Positions 19,546-29,530 of a DNA stretch of 64,000 nt are shown in pieces; position 1 is the first letter of the stretch, and every line of letters begins with the position of its first letter. The notes under the pieces are model-generated. The model had not been told where the DNA came from. It searched no databases and was given only the letters and a program-made list of their open reading frames with translations. A program made the translations under genes and the position numbers. Origin of the DNA: Spirogloea muscicola (lineage: Eukaryota; Streptophyta; Zygnematophyceae; Spirogloeales; Spirogloeaceae); assembly GCA_009602725.1 (NCBI GenBank), contig WELB01000002.1, positions 515,523 to 579,522 on the forward strand. The letters run 5' to 3'.

Positions 19546-20194
19546 TGTAACGTCCCCCCTGCTCGGGAGAACCAAACGGTCCCGGTAAACGGCTTCACGC
19601 GCGTCACGCGCCAGTCACGCGCGGCACGCGCCAGTCCCCAGGACTCGTACCATTCGTCAGGCTCGCGCCACGCGAGCCCGCACCTTGCGCGTCACGCGCC
19701 AGTCGTATCCCCATTGTGCGGGTCCGCTCCTTCGGGGGCCGGACCTTGGGGCTACCCTCGTCACACCCTCGGGAGAGGGGTGGCAGGTGGAACGCTATAA
19801 GTAGTAGGCCGAGGCCAGACTCTTGAGTCGGACAAGTGACCCCTAGAGAGAAGCATAGCCCTGCTTGCCTGCTGCTGCAGCCGCCGCCCCAGCCCTGCTG
19901 CTGCCGTCTGCTCCCCAGCCCGTCGCCGCAGCTCGTCGCTGTGGATATCGCCGGCTCTCCGTAAGTGCTATGGTTGCGCCCCATCTGGGGACAGCTACTA
20001 AAGAGACCCTCGGTAGAGTCGCCACCCTCTGGCAACGCCTCGGGGTCAGACTTCCGCTGTGTTTTGTGATGCACTTGAGTTCACCGTGTGCGCTGGCGCT
20101 CCACTATGTAGGGGGGTAGTCCCAGAACCCCCTAGGTCCGAACTCAATAAGGACGTACTAAGCCCTAACTGCGTGTATAGAGATCAGGACGTCA
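19546..20194 (+). mobile_element. Solo LTR (LTR family 1)
   Basis: Starts TGTAACGTCCC and ends GGACGTCA. It contains CTATAAGTAG (a TATA-like site near 19796) and repeats of the phrase CACGCGCCAGTC (19611, 19627, 19688). It shares blocks, in order, with the LTR at 62243-62953: CTTGGGGC, a CACCCT..GAG..GGGGTGGCA segment, GCCTGCTGCTG and CAATAAGGAC. No internal region or second LTR adjoins it. Target-site duplication is unclear (AGAG on both sides). Confidence 0.7.
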
Positions 20195-20214
20195 ATAGAG
20201 TCTCATGCATGGCT

Positions 20215-20310
20215 GTCTGTTTTGGCGCCTTTCGGCCCTTCGGACCTCGTTCATTCTTGCTTGGCAAGCCATTCACAGCCCCCGCCCTCTTTGGAAGAGC
20301 TCACTTCTTG
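20215..20310 (+). mobile_element. Solo LINE alpha 3' end
   Basis: GGCGCCTTTCGGCCCTTCGG, then a hairpin variant (GGCAAGCCATTCACAGCCC), then TTTGGAAGAGCTCACTTCTT. Only the 3' UTR end remains. Confidence 0.55.
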
Positions 20311-20389
20311 TGTGCTCTAAATGGAAGTAGCTCTATCAAAGGGGGCAACAGCTGCAAAGGGCCAGTCCACAAAAGAACGACAAAGGTGG

Positions 20390-20720
20390 CTCAGTGCTTT
20401 CCGGCCCCTTGTGGACCTTGCCGCCTCTGGCTACCGTCAAGGGGACTGCTTTCTTCGGCTAGTTCTGACTTGCGGCTGCCTACTAGGGGTTACTAAGTAA
20501 TCATCCAGTGTAGTACTCCTCAATTTTGTGTTTTAGCACTTCCGGCCCTTCGGACCTTGCCCACTGTTTCCGGGCTGGCTTTCTTAGTGCTTCGCCTTAG
20601 TGCTTCGCCTGGCCCCCTTCTTCTTGGGCTTCTTGTATTCTGCTCATTCTTTTTTGGGCTGGCTGTTCCAGCCCCTATCCTCAATGGGCGAGCTCTTTCT
20701 TCTTTTTCCACAGCCCTCGC
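20390..20720 (+). mobile_element. 5'-truncated LINE alpha: ORF end and 3' UTR
   Basis: The frame ending at 20496 closes SDLRLPTRGY and then a stop (TAA). The 3' UTR follows, with GGCCCTTCGGACCTTGCCCA, the hairpin GGGCTGGCTGTTCCAGCCC near 20657 and the end CTCAATGGGCGAGC near 20680, then TTTCTTCTTTTT. Confidence 0.75.
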
Positions 20721-21559
20721 CCCTGTCATGCCAGATGGTGTCGACTGCAAGTGATGCCGATAGGAGTATCTAGACTGAGAAATGACACAATAAGACCGCG
20801 TGATACTAAACGATAGTAAGAGGAAGTCATCTGTGAACATAGCAGGAGAAAGTTGGAAGATCAAACAGTTTTTATTCGGAAATTGTCTGAATTGATCTTG
20901 TGTAGCTTCAGTGAAACATGTTTTCTGCTGTCTATAGAGTATCTTGTGTCCAATATCCAAGTCAATGAGACCCTCCGAAGAGTGGCCCTATTTAAGTGAC
21001 TCTCACCAAGGAGACCTCCGAAGAGCAGCCGCTCTTTACCGGGCTGATGGTTTTATGCAAGCATACAAGTAGAACAATGCGAGCAATCTGCAAGAGCATA
21101 CACGCCAGCATTAGATTTCAGCACGTATACTCAAACAATGAGTACAACGCTTAGGGTGTAAAGACTTCAATGAGCAGCACAGTAGTCAAGGCTTTTCACA
21201 TGGAGTCGCAATGATTTCTCGCAGTCTGCACGCGGCTTTGCGCAAGGCACACTAGCTGTCTGCGCCGTATGCTCCGGGCTTTGCGCTCTGTGGGCGTGGG
21301 CGCGGACGCAGGCGCGGGTGGGCGCAGGCGCGGCAAGATGGTGAGACTGGCCAAGCGAACTGCTTGGTGAAGGCGGCTCGCCCCGGATTGGGCCGAGATC
21401 CTAGCGCTGCCTGATAGGCCAGGTTCGGCCGTCGGCTACGCTGGTTGGCTAAGCTGGTTGACCAACCTTCATTGACGAATCACCTGACCCGCTGGCCGAC
21501 TCGACCCAGGAAGGGATCCAGCCGCTTGTTCACGATCGCCCCGCCACCGCTTCTGTAGC

Positions 21560-21723
21560 TGACTTGCATCTTCCGACTTCTTCCGACTTGCATCTTCTGA
21601 CTAGAGTTTACTGAGCGTCCCCTTGCTGATGTCTTACTCCTTAGCACTCTGGCTCCTTCAGACCTTGTCCATTCCTTTGGGCTGGCCTCTCTCAGCCACC
21701 AGTAAATGTGGCCGCGCTTGCAT
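21560..21723 (+). mobile_element. Short LINE alpha insertion with target-site duplication
   Basis: Begins within the ORF end (SDLHLLTRVY and a stop at 21612-21614), then runs through the 3' UTR and hairpin (GGGCTGGCCTCTCTCAGCC). It is flanked by TTCTGTAGC (21551-21559) and TTTTGTAGC (21724-21732). The homologous empty site is intact in copy 1 at 18359-18370. Confidence 0.85.
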
Positions 21724-21956
21724 TTTTGTAGCGCCTACCTTCACGGTCTTGTGGGTGGTAGAGGTGCCTTCAGATGGGCTTCCCTCGTTGCGCTTCGAAC
21801 GGTCTTCTGACGGTCGGCGTCGTGCGTGGGCTTTAGCCCTTGTGGTCGCGTCGTTGTTGTAGTCCGCTTGTGATGAGCGGTCGCCTCGATTCGATCCGGA
21901 GGAAGTTCCCCATCCTTGGCTCGAATCACAACCAAAAATGTATGACTCAGCCGCAG

Positions 21957-22006
21957 GAATCCACGTGTCAAGCCAGGTCAGCTGTCCTGGTCAGATCGAC
22001 ACAATA
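21957..22006 (-). promoter_or_regulatory. Conserved G-box block, copy 2
   Basis: Partner of 18660-18712, with CACGTG at 21962-21967. Function is inferred only from conservation and the G-box core. Confidence 0.3.
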
Positions 22007-22039
22007 GGCCGTCGAAATGATATAGGACGACACCGCGTT

Positions 22040-22480
22040 TGCCCCATCTGGCCCTTTTAGACCTTGTTATGCCTTTGGGCTGGCCTCTCACAGCCACTGC
22101 TGTCAATGTGGACAGCTTTACCCCTTACATTCCCCATCTCTTGATACACAGGTTTCCCCTTATATTGAAAGAGCTCGTGTTACAGCCCTCGCGCCCTTCG
22201 AATGACCGTACTTGTTTTTCTGGCATTCTTCTTCTTCTTTCTGGCATTAGAGGCCAGCCTACTTGCGAGCAGGCCGCGCTACGGCTGCTGCATCTGGGTG
22301 TAGACGGAGTGCCTCTTTCCCAGCTGCGAGTAATTCCGACTTGCTGCTGCTTACCCGTGGGTACTAGGCTTCCATCTGCGGTCGTCTCGTGTCTAGCTGT
22401 GTGGTTTTTCTTTTCGGCACCTTTTGGCTCTTTGGACCTTATCCATACTTTTTGGGCTGGCCTTTCCTTGGGGCTCTCTG
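22040..22480 (+). mobile_element. LINE alpha 3' ends, one with ORF end
   Basis: 22055-22100 is a solo 3' UTR (TTTGGGCTGGCCTCTCACAGCC). 22265-22370 reads LRAGRATAAASG, then SDLLLLTRGY and a TAG stop. Its 3' UTR continues to the GGGCTGGCC motif near 22455. Confidence 0.7.
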
Positions 22481-23020
22481 CCTCGCGGGCTGGCCACGCT
22501 GCGGCGAAGGCCGCTCGCAGCAAGGCGGCCAAACACGCCGACCACCCGGCTGCAGATGCGTTCGTCCCCCTGGCCATGGACGTGCACGGGGCTCTCGAGT
22601 CCCAGTGGCTCGACCTGCTGGCCAGGGGTTTCCGTGGCGCGCTGTCTCCCGCAGGCGCGGTGAGCCGGCTGACTTCAATGCCGCCGGCTCGTGGGCTCAA
22701 GTGTATTGTATGAGATTGTCAGTGTCCCTTCAGCGGTCCATGGCCCACGCTCTGCATCTGCGTGCTGGCCGTGCTCTAGCTGCGGCCTCCGGCTTTCGTC
22801 AGGGGGATAATTTTCCGGCAGCTAGTCTGTCGGATCTGAGGCTCCTTACTCGTAACTACTGAGTGATCCATCCCCTATTCTGACATAGCATCTTCAGGCC
22901 CCTTTGTAGCTGCTAAACGCCTGTAGGCCCTACCGAACCTTGTGTCAATTCGTTTGGGCTGGCTTTTCGCAGCCCTTGCCCACATTGGGAGTGCCACTTC
23001 TTCTTTCCCACTTCTTTTTC
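22480..23020 (+). mobile_element. LINE alpha: endonuclease end, C-terminus and 3' UTR
   Basis: Reads RAGHAAAKAARSKAAKHADH, FVPLAMDVHGALESQWLDLL, then after a frameshift FNAAGSWAQVYCMRLSVSLQ and LHLRAGRALAAASGF, ending SDLRLLTRNY and TGA at 22861-22863. The 3' UTR hairpin is GGGCTGGCTTTTCGCAGCCC near 22956. Confidence 0.75.
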
Positions 23021-23022
23021 TG

Positions 23023-23700
23023 GGGTGATGCCCATCCAACTCCGCGATGGGGTCCCTCGGACGAGGCGTGTCGATCTGGTCGGCGTCCTTCTGGGAGGTG
23101 GCAAGTGGCTCCTCGTGGACGTTGTCCTCACCGACAGCTTCCGGACGAAGGGCCCCATTACTTCTAAGACCGGCTACGCTGTGAAGGTGGCCGAACGGAA
23201 GAAGCCTGCACAAGTACAAGGACCACCCGGCGGGTGATACCTTTTACCCCCTGGCCATGGACATCCATGTTACGGGTCGGTGGTCCTCGTTACTTTCGCT
23301 GCTGGCCTCTCAAGCTGACCAGCGGCGCCGGGAACAGGGTGCCGCCCTTCCCGGTGGCTCGGTGCCTTTGGGTCTTGTTTCCTGCTACCGCATGCGTCTT
23401 TCTATGTGCCTACAGCGGTCCCAGGCGATTGCTTTGCATCGCCGGGCTGGTCGCGCCCTTGCAGCAGCTTCTGGCTTGCGCAGCGGGGTTGCTCTTCCTC
23501 CCCTCAGCTCATCTGACTTCCTACTGCTGACACGGGGGTATTGAGGGCGCCCTGTCTGCCTAGCCTTTGGCTCCGTCATGAACACCTGTAAGCATCTGGC
23601 TGACAGCCGATTCTTTCATATCAGCAGCCGCTTTCTTTCTTTTTCCAGCCCCTACCCTCGTTTACACTCTTCGACCCAAAGAGAGAAGGCGCGCGGGGCG
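23023..23700 (+). mobile_element. LINE: endonuclease and C-terminus
   Basis: MPIQLRDGVPRTRRVDLVGV and WLLVDVVLTDSF give the RVDLV...DVV endonuclease core. After a frameshift come MDIHVTGRWSSLLSLLASQA and RRAGRALAAASG, ending SDFLLLTRGY and TGA at 23542-23544. Later sequence includes a gamma-like GAAGGCGCGCGGGGCGCA (-) near 23683. Confidence 0.75.
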
Positions 23701-24109
23701 CATAAAGGAGTGAACAACCGGCACGCCGCCTACCGCGGCTGCCCTCAAATATGCCACTCTCTTATCTTCGGCCCTTTGCGACCTTGTCAATTCTCTACGA
23801 GTTAGCATTTCACAGCTCGCCCCTTTGGAAGAGCTCACTTCTCCTTGTACATTCCATTGGGCTGGCCTCTCACTGCCATTGCCTTTACATCAGAAGAGCT
23901 ATTTCTTCCTCGTTGACTTCTGTGAGACTTTCCTATGACTTCCCTCCACGAGCTTCGCCGCTGGCGCACCCCACGCCCACTGCCATAAGCGCCGCCGCCG
24001 CCGCCGTATGAGAAGCCCCTTGGCCCAGTTGTGGCGAGCCGTCCAGCGGCGCTTCCGCCTTGGTGTTCAGTGGCTGCGGAAACGGGCCATGTAGCGGCTC
24101 TCGTTGACA
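23700..24109. other. Upstream region of RLK-C
   Basis: Holds LINE alpha 3'-end debris (23760-23880). A GCCGCC-rich stretch (23985-24010) lies about 100 bp upstream of the RLK-C ATG. No other gene was seen. Confidence 0.35.
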
Positions 24110-24224
24110 ATGGCAGCGGCTGCAGGCGCCACGGCCGCGGCCACGGGGCCTTGTCGCGGTTGCGCTATTGGGTTTCTTCGCCGTTGCCATCGGGAGCCTT
24201 GCGTGAGCAGCCCCTTCTCTGTGT

Positions 24225-24470
24225 GTCAGCCTGTTTGCAGCGAGCTCAGGCTTTGCACCAGAAAGCTGGTCGAGCCTTAGCTGGTGGCACAAGGGCTTGT
24301 CAATTGCCATCCGGTAGTCGAGCCTCACTTAGCGACCTTTGAATGCTGACTCGTAGTTACTGAGCGGGTTAGCTTAGCAGCAGGTCATGTACATCTGTCA
24401 ATGTGCTTGCCTTTGCACTTGGCCCCTCAGGCCCTCCATCACTCAAAACACAGTCCATTCCCTTCCTTCT
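24225..24470 (+). mobile_element. 5'-truncated LINE (beta) in RLK-C intron 1
   Basis: Reads QRAQALHQKAGRALAGGTRA, then SRASLSDL, a premature stop, MLTRSY and TGA at 24360-24362. The beta 3' UTR follows through GGCCCCTCAGGCC and ACTCAAAACACAGTCCATTC. Confidence 0.75.
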
Positions 24471-25857
24471 CCTCCCCATTGGATTTTAATCCTTCTGTTG
24501 CAACGGGACCGCCATTCCTAAACTGCGAGCAGAATGCGCCTGCAAGTCATCTTCCTGCAATTGCAGCAGTTGCCACATTGGACTCCTGCAGAGGCATGCG
24601 CTCCATTATACGCTGCATGGCGTCCTCATTGTCCCCGCCCGCTGACTTGCGTCTCTCCTCCGCCTCGCAGCTCCGACAAGGCCGCCCTGCTGGCCTTCAA
24701 GGCCGGGATCACCAACGACCCCTATGGCACACTCGCCAACTGGAGCTCAGCCGACCCTACCCCGTGCGGCTGGTTCGGCATTGTGTGCAATGCAACGATG
24801 CAGGGAGGCCCCAGGCAAGAGCTTCATCCCTAGCCCCGACCTACAACAAGTTGGCCGTTGAAACGTGTCAAGCAAGATGCACGAGCAGCCCTTATTGAGG
24901 TCGTGGACCTGCAGAGCCCCCCTTCTCTGCGGCCACTCTCGCCAGGACCAATCGCAGTGGCTGCGTAAGGCAGCAGAGGGCCCCTGGACCAGCAGCTTAT
25001 AAGCCAGCTCATTGAGAGGCGCAGCATGGAGATCTCGGTCAAGCTCAGCCGTATCAACTCCTGGCCACTGGTATCTACTTGCAGGCAAGTTATTGGGCTA
25101 GATGTGACGGAGATGCTGCTGGAAGGCAAGCTGGCCCCGGAGCTCGGCAACATTGGCAGCCTGCACTACATATTTCTGAATGACAATGTCCTCTCGGGCC
25201 CCATCCCGGCAGCGCTGGGCAACCTATCGAGATTTCAGAGACTCGACCTCAGCTACAATATGTGAGCAAGTTTACAATTCTCAATCCCGATCTCGATTAA
25301 AGGTTTGACAGCAGTGATCCTTTGTCTTTATCTCTACCTCAATGATCCTCCCTGGGGGCCTGCGTGCACGGCGAATTTGCGTGGCCGCTTGTGAGCACGG
25401 CCTTCTTGAGGTCGTGCCTGTCTTTCTGAGTGTCAAGCAATGGGGCAGAAGCCTCTATGGCTGCACCCTTCATCTTGAAGCTGCTCATTTCAAATTCGAT
25501 TTCAAGACTCGATGTCAAGACTCTTGCTCTTTTGTGTCATGGCAGATTGTCAGGTCCCATCCCAGAAGAGCTTGGGAATCTCTTGGCCCTCCGAGGCCTC
25601 AACCTTGACAACAACACGTAATGACCCTCCCACCACCTGCGTGTGTTTGGAAGGCTGTCCGTTGTCCACCCTTGACAACAGAAGCCAGATTTGCATACAC
25701 AACCAGAACAGGCTCAGCCTTAGCATGACCCTTGCTAAGGCTGCTGCATGCTCCACACTCAGTAATCTCAGCAAGCAAGTTGCTTCGCACTGGCTTCTCA
25801 AATGTACATCCTGCAATACCATCTATCATCACAATGGCCTTGAAGCCATCACTGACG

Positions 25858-25978
25858 TGCCAGGAGAGAAGGCGCGCGGTGCGCATGAAACTGAGAAGGG
25901 AGGCCAATTCTAGCCATACAAATGTCCTGGTAACGGGGTAATGAGCTGGCTAAAGGGGACACTAAATATTCTCCAGGA
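25858..25978 (-). mobile_element. LINE (gamma) 3' end in an RLK-C intron
   Basis: Minus-strand gamma 3' UTR: GAGAAGGCGCGCGGTGCGCA ... GGTAACGGGGTAATGAGCTG ... ACTAAATATT. It lies between LRR exons 25546 and 26009 of RLK-C. Confidence 0.65.
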
Positions 25979-28900
25979 AGTGACCACATTGCCTTCGCTG
26001 TCTGTCAGATTGAACGGCTCCATCTCAGTCAGTCTTGCCGCGCTTCCGCTCCTCGAGGAGCTCTACTTGACAAGTAACAGGTCCCTTTCGTAATCCATAC
26101 TCAACTTGGAGATGAGGATGTGGACATTATGATGCACATACCCTCTACTCCCATTGCATCCAGCTTTTGATTCACTTCTACTAAGCCATTTCCGCAGCCT
26201 TACGGGACAATTGCCAGCTGAATTTGGAGTCTCTTTGAGCCTCACACAATTAGTCCTGGATTACAATAGGTGCGCTTACAGGATACTTTTCTTCTGGATT
26301 GGCGAGACTGGATAGAGAAGCAGACCATATAATTCAGACAACCAATCATATCTGCTGTATCTGTCTCGTCTTGTTTCCCATTAAGTCCGACTTGTTTCTC
26401 AGCACATCTGTTGCATCGATAGTAGCTACTAAGGCGAGCAGCTCAAACAGCTGTCTGGTTGCTCATAAGCCATTCTCGTTTCTTGATTCAGGCTCATGGG
26501 ACTTATCCCATCTCAGCTTGACCAAAATCAGGCTCTCTAATTCTTGAGACTCGCAGGCAACCAGTAAGTACAAATTCGCTGGAAGGCACATCTATATTGC
26601 GCTTTTAAGCTTGCGGTCTCTTATGTCATATGTCCCTCTGTCTATTGTGGAGGCATTTGACCTTGAAATGTCAAGTTGGGGCTGTCATTCTACGGCAACT
26701 ATATGCTGCTGCCACACCCAGTATGAATGCACTTGTTGTCGTCAGCATTCATTGAGAACCACAAAGGGGTTTGATCATGCAATTCCTTTGTTTCTGCATG
26801 CGGTCGCCCATCTCATTGTTGACTATCCTTCAACCCAGATTGTCAGGAAGCATACCATCTGCGCTTGGAAATTGATCGCAGCTCCTTGGTCTTGATATCT
26901 CCTATAATAGGTTTGCTGCTGCGCATGAAACACTATCAGCCCAATCGCATATACTGCATGTACAAGGCTGCGCAGCATCCATCTTATTAAAAGGAAAGCA
27001 AAAGCAGTCAAACTGTTGGAGCTTTACCTTCTTTGCCGGTGCTATCTCTGCACGCTTGGGGTTCTTCACAAAAGCATCAATGAGAAGTTTGACATTGTCT
27101 AGGTTGGTTGGGGCCATTCCTGTGGAGCTTGCGATGCCTCAGATTAAATACCTCTCTATCCAGAACAACAGGTGGAACATATGCAATAATCTCACAATCA
27201 AGTTGCCAGTCTTTCTGCCCCTCTTGCACTTCTCTTTCTATGAGGCTGCCTTACTGATGGCTTTGCTTAGCTTCCTGCATATCAGTCTCGCAGGACCCAT
27301 TCCTAAGGAGTTTGGACAGTTAGTCAACTTCACAATCTTCTTAGCAGACAACAACCAGTATGCGACCGTCCCTTGCAGGACATGTAGTATACCTTGCTTG
27401 TACTGTCTAAACTCACCACATTTTAGAAAGCGTATGAGGTGGAACGGAAGGCAACATATAAGGCAACACCATGACCCTGAAGCCCCTCGTCTTCAACAAT
27501 GGGAAATTGCACGTACCTCACGGACGTATTCTTGAGTAACAACAGGTGAGGAAGCATGCTCCACCTCTCCTACATCCTAGAGTGTTCACCTTAGAAGAGG
27601 TTTGAATAAAAACGAATGAGTCCTCTGATGCTCTAATTTTGGATTGTATGATGCGTTGTGCTCGCTTCGAACGTTGATTTGAAGCGCAAGATAGCTGGAC
27701 TTAATCAAAGGCCTCTCTGTGAGCCGGATATTCTATGGCAGCTTTTGGATACCTGCTACACCGTCAAACTCCTCAACTTTGTCCTTGCATTGCCTACTTC
27801 CGCAATCAGTAATTATGGACAGAAGCTTTTAAATCGTGGGAGTCAGAATAGAAGAATAATGCGTCTTACGTAGTGCGGGCAGGTTCACAGGAGAGGTCCC
27901 GCCTGAGTTTGGCAACTTCAACGGACTTGTAACACTCGAAATCACCAATAACAGGTGCTAGTACCCCAACAAATTCACTGGCCATGTTTACACAAGGTGT
28001 CACAAGTACGCTCTGTACAAGCCATAAGTGCTCGCAGATGCCCGACTGTTGTGGATCTACTCTGACGAGCATAGAAATTGGTGTTGAACAACTGTCAGCA
28101 GCAACCGCCTGCATGCAATGGCACGATAACTATAACCACGATTTCCATCTGAAGTCTCACCAGCACGATTCCCATCTGCAGTTTTACAGGAACAATTCCG
28201 CCAGAGCTTGGGAGATCCAGTGTTGTGAAAGTGGGCTTGGGTTTGAACAGGTTTGCTCACAAATCGGAAACACAAGTTTGATAGCGGCTCCTGTTGAAAC
28301 CGCTATCAGTCTTCATAATTTGTGCAAATGCTTGATATCTTGTCAGTTAATATCTTGTCAGTGTGTGGCAGTACAGGGAGGACATGATGAGTTATGATTC
28401 ATCTTCTGTGGATTCACAGAAGTCTGCTGCAAGTGGTACGCCAATCATACACAATATGTGACTCCCTGGTACATTGCTTTTTGCAGGCTCACAGGCGTGA
28501 TTCATTCAGAGATTTTTGGCAATGGCAGGTTGCAGTACCTGTATCTCTTCCAGAACAAGTATAGGCTTCATCCTTCTCACGGCTGCAATAGAGAGGCAAC
28601 CTCTTCTTTCGTACATACTGCAGAAGTAGATACGTGACGAAATCAGGAGACTGATAGTCCTTTGCTTGGTGACATCAACAGACTCACAGGAAGCATTCCT
28701 GCAACAATCGGGAACTGCACCACACTGGCACATTTTGATGCATCCAATAACAAGTCAGTGCTCACATTGCTCTGAGCAGCATACAAAACTCTGTGGCAGT
28801 GGTGCACAAGGATGAACAGAAGCGACTTCTTTTTGTACATACTGCAGGAGATGCATCCGGAGTCAGGAGACTGAATAGTCTTTTGCTTGGTGACATCAAC

Positions 28901-29429
28901 AGACTCACAGGAAGCATTCCTGCAACAATTGGAAACTGCTCCACACTGACACATTTTGATGCATCCAATAACAAGTCAGTGCTCACATTGCTCTGAGCAT
29001 CATACGGAACTCTGTGGCAGCGGTGCACAACAATGAACATGATCGAGGGAGTCCCTTGAAGACCTGGTGGCACAATGCCAATGCTCTGTGTTTTGCTATT
29101 AGATCCACATTGATGATGTACACAATATGTGACCCTCTTGTGCAATGTAGTTGCAGGCTCACAGGCGTGGTTCCCTCAGAGCTTTTTGCTAGTGGCAGGT
29201 TACAGTTGCTGCAGCTTTTCCAAAATGAGTACGGGCTTCATCCTTCTCAGTAGGACAGATGGACAATCTTTACTTCAATCTGCTGGTACATGATGAAGTC
29301 AGCAGACTGATTGTCTTTCTCTCGATGACATCAACAGACTTACAGGAAGCATCCCTGCGACGATGGGGAACTGCACAACGCTATCAAGCTTTGATGCATC
29401 CAACAACAAGTCAGCTCTCATATTGCTCT

Positions 29430-29530
29430 GGGCAGTGTTTGAAACTTTGTGTTGTCTCACCTTGTACATTCCTCTGGGCTGGCCGCTCTCAGCCATTGCC
29501 TTACATTGGAAGAGCTGTTTCATTCACACC
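29430..29530 (+). mobile_element. Solo LINE alpha 3' end in an RLK-C intron
   Basis: TTGTACATTCCTCTGGGCTG, CTCTCAGCC and TTGGAAGAGCTGTTTCATTC form the alpha 3' end. It lies between LRR exons 29338 and 29599. Confidence 0.6.

Larger units (their letters stand above)
20725..22030. repeat. Duplicated non-LINE unit, copy 2
   Basis: Partner of 16720-18740, shorter and diverged. It is interrupted at 21560-21723 by a 5'-truncated LINE that copy 1 lacks. No intact ORF matches the one in copy 1. Confidence 0.6.
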
